The notes beneath the pieces are model-generated. The model was not told the origin of the DNA. It was given only the letters and a program-made list of their open reading frames with translations, and did not search any database. From Coemansia sp. RSA 922 (Eukaryota > Kickxellomycota > Kickxellomycetes > Kickxellales > Kickxellaceae), in contig JANBQS010000879.1 of the NCBI GenBank assembly GCA_027577415.1, positions 1 to 10,942 of the forward strand: a stretch of 10,942 bases of DNA. The letters run 5' to 3'. Each line of letters begins with the position of its first letter. Position 1 is the stretch's first letter. The translations under genes and the position numbers were made by a program. This document shows, one piece after another, positions 1 to 6,705 of this stretch.

Positions 1-2
1 CA

Positions 3-104
3 GCTCATGCCACTTATGCCGTTCAGGGTGGTGCTATGGTTAGGCTGTCGACTCCATCTGATATCACAAGGACTGAATTAGGATGGAATCAACCGGGGAT
101 CTAA
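3..104 (+). CDS. possible C-terminal fragment of a gene entering from the left edge
   Basis: From base 3 the plus strand is open for 33 codons to a TAA at 102-104. The peptide has a coding-like composition (it opens AHATYAVQGGAMVRLSTPSD) with no long low-complexity runs. I do not recognise the family. The opposite strand also has a short open stretch here, so this could be chance or a decayed remnant. The stop is followed by ordinary intergenic-looking sequence. It is listed only as a possible partial coding end. Confidence 0.22.
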   Translation, partial: AHATYAVQGGAMVRLSTPSDITRTELGWNQPGI

Positions 105-179
105 GGTTCGGTTCGTCGAGGAAAGGAAATGGACAATACGCCACGGAGTTATCTTAGAAGAGCTTTCTGAGCATGTATA

Positions 180-392
180 TTAATCAAGAACTTTTAATGG
201 ATGATGAAGTCGTTTTATTGAAACACTATCCTTCTTAATACCACGACTCCAGTCAACACCGAATACTCTCCACAGCTCTGTGTACGCAATCCTTTTTAGC
301 ACTGTTTTCCGAGGATAAATTGTAGTTTCTACGCCTCGCCTGATATCTGATGCTCCTTGGCTCCGACATCGCCAGCCGCCTTGACTACTCCA
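180..392 (-). pseudogene. coding-like remnant without start codon
   Basis: The minus strand is open for 70 codons between a TGA at 393-395 and a TAA at 180-182, with no ATG. The C-terminal half reads like real protein: it contains TVLKRIAYTELWRVFGVDWS and ends LHHPLKVLD before the stop, with good aromatic and charged content. A second minus frame over 325-400 also looks coding-like (VVKAAGDVGAKEHQISGEA), which would fit a frameshifted old gene. I do not recognise the family. It could be the final exon of a spliced gene, a decayed gene, or chance. Confidence 0.25.
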
Positions 393-779
393 TCAAGGTT
401 ATGTTATTCTTTTAACCTGAGCAATATAGTAAGAAGCTTTGCGTTTGTCACATGTGGACGCTGCTTAGCAGATCAACACTTGGTTGATTCTGACGTTACA
501 TGAGATATCAGTGCTTAAACATCCAAGAGATTGATCTTAGTTTGTGTTTCTAGTATTTATATACCGTCCCAGCATCCTGGAAGGGAATTGGTGAGTGTCT
601 TTTCTTTATGTTTCCAATTATATTGATTTTATGCTCATCCAGAAATTCTATTGTCATAAGCAGCTAGTGACTATAGAGCGATTCAAACTTTTTGGACACA
701 AGTGAAACAAGCATCAGGTACGTAGGCTGATCCTCAACAATAGGTCTTGAAATCGGGTAAGAAAGGTATTTATAAATAT

Positions 780-1391
780 TCAAAGTCCTTGCGACGCAGG
801 CCTAGGATCAGCCTCTAGCCTGTTGCGCAATAGCTCATATGTGGGGCCTCGATGAACCCAAAAAGAGCCGTCCTCTTCTTGGATATCATGAGACCAGCGT
901 GTGAATCCTTCGATTGTCTCTAACTGCTGGTTGAGTTGACGAGGACAAACTGAAGCAGCAGCCAGTTCACGACTGACTAGCTGCAAGTAGACTACGGGAA
1001 CCATATCCAAGCTGATGAAAATGAACAGTTTGAACAGCCTTGAAAACTGGGCCGACGTCACAATCTCACCTGCTCCATCGCAAATAGTAATGACTGAGCT
1101 GCTCTGCCCTGCAGTGGACACGTCTTCCTTCCTTTCGCTATCCGAGGATATGACAATCACTTGGCCTTTCCACGAGCTTGTCCTCTGGCGCTTGGGTGAC
1201 TGTGATGTGGCGTTGAGTCTGGCACAGGTGGTGTTGGGCCTGGTTAGTACAGAACGGGAGCCGGTGGTCTGAGATGAAGCTGCCGAGGTAGCGTCAGAGT
1301 TGGTAGCGCAATATTGGAGAGCCGGAACAACGCCAAAGCTGGCAGTGCAAGGTGCTGCTGGAATAGTGTGGGAGTTGGCAAACCAAAAATT
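780..1391 (-). CDS. Met-less reading frame with two SUMO-interaction-like motifs (exon or gene fragment)
   Basis: The minus strand is open for 203 codons from just after a TAA (1392-1394) to a TGA at 780-782, with no ATG anywhere. It is therefore a last exon, a truncated gene or a pseudogene. A candidate acceptor (TTCCAG) lies close to the frame's 5' end. The N-terminal half is Ser/Thr/Ala-rich and carries a basic SPKRQR patch that could be a nuclear signal. It is followed by VIVISSDSE (about 1134-1160) and VITICD (about 1077-1094). Both fit the SUMO-interaction consensus of a short aliphatic run beside acidic or phosphorylatable residues. The C-terminal half is more ordered and includes RWSHDIQEEDGSFWVHRG. 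I do not recognise a catalytic domain. The SIM reading is inference from motif shape. A shorter plus-strand ORF (1015-1272) overlaps it and looks like a shadow. Confidence 0.4.
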   Translation of the reverse strand, partial: NFWFANSHTIPAAPCTASFGVVPALQYCATNSDATSAASSQTTGSRSVLTRPNTTCARLNATSQSPKRQRTSSWKGQVIVISSDSERKEDVSTAGQSSSVITICDGAGEIVTSAQFSRLFKLFIFISLDMVPVVYLQLVSRELAAASVCPRQLNQQLETIEGFTRWSHDIQEEDGSFWVHRGPTYELLRNRLEADPRPASQGL

Positions 1392-1700
1392 TTAAATATA
1401 TATCTCGTCTAATTAATTTTTGTTTCTCGCAAATAAACATTCTTTGATTTTATTTATCTATTCATGGCAAATATTGCATTCTTTGACAAACAAATATGTC
1501 AATAGATTTATGATTTGATTTATCTATTCATGTCAAATATTGTAAAGTACATACCGAGATTTCCGTGTATAAGGCCTTGCAAGCAATATTCTAAAGATAA
1601 ATGTTGTTGGTCATGCTAATAAGTGCCTTTATCTGTTACTATCAGTTGCTGACATATTAGATACTACCTTGGAAATAAGCTCACATACATTGGGCAAATC
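1392..1700. other. AT-rich intergenic stretch
   Basis: This 309-base gap separates two minus-strand frames. It is strongly AT-rich from about 1385 to 1550 and holds the 32-bp direct repeat and a small inverted repeat, TTGACA (1483-1488) with TGTCAA (1497-1502). The minus strand also has a 31-codon coding-like stretch at 1520-1615. There is no confident gene and no recognisable polyadenylation signal close to the F-box-like stop. Confidence 0.5.
1445..1542. repeat. 32-bp imperfect direct repeat, two copies
   Basis: Copy one is 1445-1476 and copy two is 1511-1542. They match at 30 of 32 positions, with a t/g difference at repeat position 7 and a g/t difference at position 23. The offset is 66 bp. 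Both copies share the core atttatctattcatg. A further short repeat, cattctttga, occurs at 1438-1447 and 1477-1486, so a local tandem duplication of AT-rich DNA is the simplest origin. Confidence 0.85.
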
Positions 1701-3584
1701 CTATTCCGGGTAAATTAGGCGCTCGAGCGAGTTGGCATAAGGCAAGAATGGGGCATTGACCATTGTCAAAGCAACTTCGCGACTAAACTCGTTGCGTAAA
1801 TCTTTGGGAAGATCCACATGTCTAAATCTGGGACAAAGTACGGCGATTTGTGCAGCAACGACAGCCGCTTCCTTTGCCAAACCACCTCTGTCAGCCTCAT
1901 CATCTCCGCCATCGCTTTCGTCGTCATACTCATCGTCGCTGTCATCAAAGTCGCAGTAATCTCCATCACTACCGTAATGGAATTCGCCACAACAGGGACA
2001 TTCGTCGTGGTCGGCCTCACTATCACTCTCTAGGTCACTCCAATTGCTATCGCCCCCGTCTAGGATATGTAGCTGCCTAAAGTTGCTGTTCAAAGAGCTA
2101 TACTTTTCGCGGAGTACAGCTGGATGCTCTCTCCTAGGGATCGCCCCAATGTGTCGCACAGACCCATCGATCTCGCAAGAGAGAGAGACCAGACTTGGAA
2201 TCGCCGAAACTATCGAGAGTATATCATCAGCCACGAGCGGCAGGTAGTAAAGTTTCAACCCCTGGATAACAGCGGTGTTCGGCGCGGTTTTGATAGCGTT
2301 GAGCATATGGTCGTCGTCAGTGTCGTTCCACAGAAATAGTATTTTCGCCACCTCCAGCATGCTATGGATCTGCCGTGCAATATCCGCGCTCGCCTGTCCA
2401 ACTATGAGATCCGCACCCACGTTGTCCACGGCATCAATATCAATCAGGTTCATCCGTGTAACACCACTTCGACTGAACACGTTGAACCTGCCGAGGACGT
2501 TTCTGGCAAGCGCTTTAAATGGGATGGCTAGTTTCCGCAGAGTCCCTCCGTTGCCCCTAAAGAGCAAATCGTCGTTAAATGGATAGTCGCCCGACACGTC
2601 CAATTCGATCAGAGCGGGGAACGAAACGGCGTCTTCTATGGCCGACCAGATCATGTGGTAAGGGTTAACCGGGATTCCTATGAGAAACTTTGTCAAGCTG
2701 CTATAGACCGCCGGAGTCTCCGTGTCGCCATAGACTATGGTACGCCAGTTGGTTTCGTCGACGTCTCTGAGGTTAAATTCCTTCAGCGTACTTGCGTTGA
2801 GATAGGCTAGCTGCGCAAATGGAGCGCAGGCCGTATCAAGCCCCTGCGTAATAGTCGTCAGTCCCGATACGCTGCGTAGACTGAGCGATGACAAAGTACA
2901 CTCAGTCCAAGATTGGACGTGCAGGCGGGTAGTCTTTCCCAGGCACAACTGCGTAACCAAAGTGTTGCACTGCCCCCTGTTCTTCTTGATAGTCGAGCTG
3001 GAGGAACAGAAGAACACGACTGCACCAGTTGCGGCAGGGGTCAGCCGACGAATAGACTGAACAAAGCGAATTGTCTCTAGGTTTCTATCCGCCGGCACAG
3101 CAGTAGTAGCCGGGAATACATCGCGACGAGCTTTTGAGGGGTTCGCATCGTCCTCGTCCAGACGGACCATCAGAGTAGCTGCCGATGGGAATACCGGAAA
3201 CTCAAGCTGAGGCGGAATACTGCCGAACTTCCCACTGCCCATGTCCTTCCAGCTGGGAGCAAACACGACAACTCTCTTGACCAGTTTTTCCATATTATAC
3301 TGCGAGAAGGAAAAGTTGTCGGGCAACGCGGGATACCTAACACTGAAACCTCTAGGGGAGCTGTCAAAGTTGACCTCGCAGTTGTCGCAAATAATGCTAA
3401 GCGCCGCCACGCGCCAGCGCTCGCTAACCCAAAGAAGCGGGCGAACAGTCTTCACCTCATTATACTCGACAAGGTCGATGTCGATATCGGTGTCGAACGC
3501 GCTTCTAGTGTGTGCCTCCAGATACTCGAGAACCTTTTCCACTATAAGCATAGGCAGAGTTTGGAAGGGAGACAGCGAGGCCAT
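1701..3584 (-). CDS. F-box-like / leucine-rich-repeat-like protein with acidic Cys-bearing insert
   Basis: This is an intact 627-residue single-exon protein. The N-terminus (residues about 4-65) has F-box character: LSPFQTLPMLIVEKVLEYL, then LLWVSERWRVAAL. F-box proteins dock on Skp1 in SCF ubiquitin ligases, but Skp1 binding is inferred here. Residues about 90-500 are irregular leucine-rich segments of about 25-30 residues (for example FPALIELDVSGDYPF and LRKLAIPF), suggesting an LRR-like solenoid for substrate recognition. I associate this architecture with large paralogous families in Kickxellales. The unusual part is an Asp/Glu-rich insert at residues 516-566 carrying C529, C531, C532, H536 and C544. 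The C-terminal block after it (LCPRFRHVDLP...SLERLIYPE) resumes the family pattern. The ATG at 3584 is the first in frame and sits directly before the F-box-like segment. It is divergent from RPB4 across 250 bp. Substrate and partners are unknown. Confidence 0.85.
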   Translation of the reverse strand: MASLSPFQTLPMLIVEKVLEYLEAHTRSAFDTDIDIDLVEYNEVKTVRPLLWVSERWRVAALSIICDNCEVNFDSSPRGFSVRYPALPDNFSFSQYNMEKLVKRVVVFAPSWKDMGSGKFGSIPPQLEFPVFPSAATLMVRLDEDDANPSKARRDVFPATTAVPADRNLETIRFVQSIRRLTPAATGAVVFFCSSSSTIKKNRGQCNTLVTQLCLGKTTRLHVQSWTECTLSSLSLRSVSGLTTITQGLDTACAPFAQLAYLNASTLKEFNLRDVDETNWRTIVYGDTETPAVYSSLTKFLIGIPVNPYHMIWSAIEDAVSFPALIELDVSGDYPFNDDLLFRGNGGTLRKLAIPFKALARNVLGRFNVFSRSGVTRMNLIDIDAVDNVGADLIVGQASADIARQIHSMLEVAKILFLWNDTDDDHMLNAIKTAPNTAVIQGLKLYYLPLVADDILSIVSAIPSLVSLSCEIDGSVRHIGAIPRREHPAVLREKYSSLNSNFRQLHILDGGDSNWSDLESDSEADHDECPCCGEFHYGSDGDYCDFDDSDDEYDDESDGGDDEADRGGLAKEAAVVAAQIAVLCPRFRHVDLPKDLRNEFSREVALTMVNAPFLPYANSLERLIYPE

Positions 3585-3834
3585 TTTGAGATAGTTTTAA
3601 TAACCTAATAAGAGTGCAAAAATAACAACGATCGAGTAGAAGGCGAAGACAAAAGAGGGAGTTACGAAGTGTTGCGCGTCTTTTTTATTGTTGTCAATGC
3701 GCTCAGATCATTCGGAGTATGTCAAAGCCCCATAGATGATCAGATATTAATCACGGCTATTTCAGTTAAGATGTTATTGGCGGATACAAATGTTGGATAT
3801 CGTGTATTTTTAAAGTTGTGTCGTTACATATATT
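3585..3834. promoter_or_regulatory. shared divergent promoter region
   Basis: These 250 bases lie between the start codons of the minus-strand F-box-like gene and the plus-strand RPB4, so they must contain both promoters. The stretch is moderately AT-rich. No specific factor site or convincing TATA box stands out. The role is inferred from the head-to-head arrangement only. Confidence 0.5.
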
Positions 3835-4266
3835 ATGATACGTGCTGCAAAGAGACCGGGACCGTACCGCCCTCGCGCAGAAGAGACCTTGGATGCGGGC
3901 AAACTGGAGCTAGGCGAGGTTTTTCAAGACGCCGAGTGCCTGCTGATATCCGAAGTCAAAGTCCTATTGGAGGCGCAGTACGAGAGCAAAAAGGAAGAAA
4001 AGAACCTGACTGACGTCTATACGAAAACGCTCGAATACGTGCAAAAGTTCAGCCGCTACACTAACCGCGACACAATTAAAGAAGTGCGAGCCCTGTTGAA
4101 GCCAACAAACTTGGAGCCATTCGAGTGCGCGCAGCTGGGCAACTTGTGCTGCAGCGAGTATGAAGAGATCAAATCTCTGGTACCTAGCATTGGCAACAAG
4201 ATTAGCGACGATGACTTGGACTCGTTGTTGAAGCAGATGGACAGCTTGAAAAAGTACCAAGGATGA
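3835..4266 (+). CDS. RPB4: RNA polymerase II subunit RPB4
   Basis: The 143-residue protein has the length and pattern of the Rpb4/RPC9 family, about 142 residues in human POLR2D. Recognisable blocks are the N-terminal AECLLISEVKVLLE helix (about residues 33-46), then TKTLEYVQKFSRYTNRDTI, VRALL, LEPFECAQLGNLC and SLVPSIGNKISDDDLDSLL. These correspond to the helical HRDC-like domain. Rpb4 forms the stalk of RNA polymerase II with Rpb7 and acts in initiation, and in yeast also in mRNA export and decay. The gene is uninterrupted. The ATG at 3835 gives a short basic N-terminal tail before the conserved region, as expected for a variable end. Its neighbours, an F-box-like gene and a possible small ORF, do not bear on its role. 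Confidence 0.96.
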   Translation: MIRAAKRPGPYRPRAEETLDAGKLELGEVFQDAECLLISEVKVLLEAQYESKKEEKNLTDVYTKTLEYVQKFSRYTNRDTIKEVRALLKPTNLEPFECAQLGNLCCSEYEEIKSLVPSIGNKISDDDLDSLLKQMDSLKKYQG

Positions 4267-4666
4267 TTTTTTATTACGTACAAACCAAATGAATATGATT
4301 AAAACTCGGTTATTGGAATGACGCTGTCTACCGAAAGCAAAGTTCTGGTTAAAGTCATTGATGTTTTTGCGCTCATGGCTCTACACAAGAGCGACGTGAT
4401 TAGTGTGATTCTGACTGACAATAATTACACCCAGTTTATTGACAGACGCTCGCTTAGAGCAGCTCCAACAAACAACAATATCTAGTGCACATGATTTTAC
4501 GCTTTGATGGTTTTGCCAAGTGTCTAATCACCTAATCAGCTGCTCCTATTGCCCAAGCGTTCCTGTTTGCGTCACCTGCTTTTTTTTTGTTTCTTTCTGT
4601 TTTTAAACTTTTTTAAATTTCACATTTAGGCCTTTACCAATTCTAAAGCAACTTTTTCTTCACTAT
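4267..4666. other. RPB4-RING intergenic region with pyrimidine-rich leader
   Basis: The gap is 400 bases. Its first half carries a 55-codon small ORF (listed separately). From about 4570 to 4666 it becomes pyrimidine-rich, with T runs up to nine bases, right up to the RING gene ATG, as seen before other genes in this window. That part is probably its promoter and 5' UTR. No polyadenylation hexamer for RPB4 is evident; gattaaaact at about 4298 is the nearest A-rich element. Confidence 0.5.
4318..4485 (+). CDS. possible small protein, 55 residues
   Basis: An ATG at 4318, 52 bases after the RPB4 stop, opens a 55-residue frame ending with TAG at 4483-4485. It begins MTLSTESKVLVKVIDVFALM. The middle is aliphatic and the C-terminus polar (RRSLRAAP then an Asn run). 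Codons lean towards CTG, GTG, GAC and AAG, similar to RPB4 and unlike the AT-rich sequence after it, which argues mildly for coding. An in-frame TAA lies just upstream, so it does not extend 5'. I recognise no family. It may be a small gene, one exon of a longer gene, or chance. Confidence 0.3.
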   Translation: MTLSTESKVLVKVIDVFALMALHKSDVISVILTDNNYTQFIDRRSLRAAPTNNNI

Positions 4667-5409
4667 ATGGCGTCGTACTACTCCGAGCTAGGCGTAAAGG
4701 AGAGAGACGATAGCCAGGACGAGGGTATCAACAGCAGCCGTGGTGCTCGTGGGCGATGGATGAACCATGTAGTCGATGACTTTATGAGCATCGAGTCTAA
4801 CCGACCCACGCCAGTGCCCGCACTAGTGTCGCCTCAAAACTTCCTCAGTGTGGCTCGTCTATATGGAGAATTTATGGACAACGGCCCTAGCAACGAAGAG
4901 GAAGGAGGATCTGAGCACCAGAGATTCCTAGAGGGCTTGGTGATGCAACTCTACGATGAGGCTAATGCCAATGCTACGGGTCCGCCACCAGCATCTCGAG
5001 AGTTCCTTCGTACTTTGCCAGTTGTGGCTACAGCCGAATGTAAAGGCAAGTGTCGTTTATTTACATTATTGGAACTCCCACCATGTGTATTCTGACTTTC
5101 CACATGCAACTGAGCTTATTCGTATGCAATGCCCACTTGTGTATAATAGAGGTCAGCTGTGCCATCTGCAACGAAGAGTTGGCTTGTTCGGGAAAGGGAC
5201 AAAGCGACAGCGACTCGGCATCTGTCACCAGATTACCATGCCGCCACTATTACCATCGTGCTTGTGTCAAGCCGTGGCTCGAGCTACACAACACTTGTCC
5301 TATGTGCCGCTATGAGGTGCCGTCCGATGACCCGCAGTGGCTTGAAAAGCGGCGTGATGACGACCGCCGCAAAGCTAGCGAGCTAAATGAGATGATGATG
5401 TACGGATGA
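4667..5409 (+). CDS. RING-H2 finger E3 ubiquitin ligase (RNF126/RNF115-like), one intron
   Basis: Two exons are needed. Exon 1 (4667-5045) ends in the segment before the RING, with the family-typical FLRTLPVV. Exon 2 (5150-5409) carries the RING. Joined, they give 212 residues. The RING-H2 reads C130-AI-C133, C157, H159, H162, C165, then C176-PM-C179, with [13 protein letters not shown] typical of RNF126/RNF115-like ligases. It should recruit a ubiquitin-loaded E2. The N-terminal 120 residues are acidic and largely unstructured, and I see no zinc finger or membrane segment. The best intron, 5046-5149, has a GC-AG boundary (AAAG|GCAAGT to ATAG|AG). A GT-AG alternative (5050-5156) gives 211 residues and changes only the residues just before the first RING cysteine. 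Without splicing, exon 1 runs into a stop at 5093-5095. The loop between C133 and C157 is long and Ser/Asp-rich. Substrate unknown. Confidence 0.88.
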
Positions 5410-5840
5410 TACTTGTGCTTTCTTATAATTTCAAACTAGGCAATATATTCAACATCTCTCTATTTTTTTGCATCCACATTGTGATTTGGGCAAAGCACGT
5501 TTGAGCCCTTGATTTCTTCAATCCTGCTTGGATGTTGGAAAGGATTTGCAGCTTCTCAGTCCTTCACCATCGTTCGTTATTTCTCCAGACGCTCTTTGGT
5601 CCTTCTTTGTGGCGTGCTTTTCTTCTTTCCATCTTTTTAAAAGTCCTCTTCTTTTTAATCTTTGCTGCGTGTCACCTTTTTTTTATAGTCTTTACTTTAA
5701 CAACCTCTTTTTTCCTTCTCTTTTTTATTTTATTTTGCATCCTCCTAACTTTTTTCGCTTCTAATTTTTGCATTGTTCTCAATCCCTTATCGATCATCCT
5801 CACGCCACACGTTGTTTTCTCCATTCGAGCTGGCCTTGCA
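5410..5840. promoter_or_regulatory. pyrimidine-rich leader and promoter of the tetraspanin gene
   Basis: The gap is 431 bases. From about 5540 to 5765 it is extremely T/C-rich with many T runs on the plus strand. Two frames through it are open and look like hydrophobic Phe/Leu protein, which is what pyrimidine-rich DNA gives in any frame. The stretch most likely holds the promoter and 5' UTR. An in-frame ATG at 5532 exists and would add 103 residues, but I do not believe it is used. Confidence 0.55.
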
Positions 5841-6626
5841 ATGATGAGACCTCTAGGCGCCACAGACCCGGAGAAAACTCGTAGATGCGTATCCCGAGCC
5901 TTTAGAATACTCTGCATCACTCTTTTAGTTACCGGCCTATCAGCAATAGGAGTCGGCGGTTACTTTTCCAACGCCACTGGCGAATCACAGCGCGTATACA
6001 CGGTGACCAGCGGTTCGCTCAAACTGTACATATTCTTGGGCGTCTACCTGCTTCTAACCTCTCTCCTAGGCATATTTGCCTCCCTTGCCCCGCTCAAACG
6101 AAAGCGGCTTTTACAAGCGTACATCGTTTTATGTACCCTCTCTATCTTCATAATGTTTTGTCTAACTGTGTGGCTCTGGACGCGGACACTAAACATCCAC
6201 GGGTTGATTGGCGGTATGTGGCGCAACACGTGGTCAGACGACCTGAAGCGGAGTTTTGAGGACGAGCACACTTGTTGCGGGTATTTGAATCCAAAGGACA
6301 GCCCTGTATTGTCATCGGCGTCTTGCAAAAAGAAGGGTGGGTATGGATGCTATCTGCCAGTCCTGTATTATACTCAGATTCGGTTACGAGGCGTTTATGC
6401 AGGATTTGTCGTGTTTATGTTGGTTGTGCTGGCTGCTGCGGTTACGGCGACGCTTCAGCTGGTGTTCAGTACCGATCATGAGCGGGTGTTGAGATCACAG
6501 TCTCATTATTTGTTTAATCGTCAATCGCGGAGCTCCAGCGCCTGCGTGCCTCCGACTCGTCCTGATACTGCCATGTCCCCAATACACGAACGGCAAGCAG
6601 CAAACAACGGCTGGGATGACGACTAG
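5841..6626 (+). CDS. tetraspanin family membrane protein
   Basis: From the ATG at 5841 the protein has 261 residues and four membrane segments at about 22-41, 61-82, 91-112 and 185-207. The large extracellular loop (113-184) contains the tetraspanin CCG signature at 145-147 plus C162 and C170, which would make two disulfides. The small loop has an N-glycosylation site at N44. The cytosolic C-tail (about 208-261) is polar and ends in an acidic WDDD. Tetraspanins organise membrane microdomains; in filamentous fungi Pls1/Tsp2-type members act in penetration-peg and basidium development, but orthology is not shown here. The frame is open further up to an ATG at 5532, but that stretch is pyrimidine-rich and would add spurious hydrophobic sequence, so the MMRPLG start is preferred. 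The gene is convergent with DPH1, with only 79 bp between stops. Confidence 0.85.
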   Translation: MMRPLGATDPEKTRRCVSRAFRILCITLLVTGLSAIGVGGYFSNATGESQRVYTVTSGSLKLYIFLGVYLLLTSLLGIFASLAPLKRKRLLQAYIVLCTLSIFIMFCLTVWLWTRTLNIHGLIGGMWRNTWSDDLKRSFEDEHTCCGYLNPKDSPVLSSASCKKKGGYGCYLPVLYYTQIRLRGVYAGFVVFMLVVLAAAVTATLQLVFSTDHERVLRSQSHYLFNRQSRSSSACVPPTRPDTAMSPIHERQAANNGWDDD

Positions 6627-6652
6627 CACGTATATGACCGGGTGTGCTTTTT

Positions 6653-6658
6653 TTTATT
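6653..6658 (-). terminator. probable polyadenylation signal of DPH1
   Basis: Read on the minus strand this is AATAAA, about 50 bases beyond the DPH1 stop and inside a short A-rich run. The overlapping plus strand carries the tetraspanin 3' end, so the two transcripts would overlap tail to tail. Confidence 0.4.
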
Positions 6659-6705
6659 ATTATAGATATTACACTGTTTTGAAAAAAGTATATATATTTA
6701 TGTTA

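Larger units (their letters stand above)
1..779. other. gene-poor left flank with short coding-like fragments
   Basis: No long ORF lies here. Besides the two fragments listed separately, the plus strand has a TATA-like string (tatttatata, 554-563), a 52-base intron-like interval with GTGAGT donor and CCAG acceptor (591-642), and a further donor-like CAG|GTACGT at 715-723. Joining across 591-642 gives a short open reading ending KLFGHK and a TGA. Nothing identifies a family. The stretch looks like decayed or highly spliced sequence. Confidence 0.4.

Noticed and set aside
1756..3594. Several plus-strand ORFs antisense to the F-box-like gene
   Set aside because: Their peptides are low-complexity or unlike any family, and they mirror the acidic and Leu-rich codons of the minus-strand protein.
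3669..4013. 114-codon plus-strand ORF overlapping the RPB4 start
   Set aside because: It lies in another frame over the RPB4 N-terminal region. RPB4 is strongly supported by family pattern, so this is a shadow.
5528..5764. Hydrophobic Phe/Leu-rich ORF, and the 103-residue N-terminal extension of the tetraspanin from 5532
   Set aside because: Both arise from a very T/C-rich leader, which reads as hydrophobic protein in any frame. The tetraspanin has its full four-segment topology from 5841.
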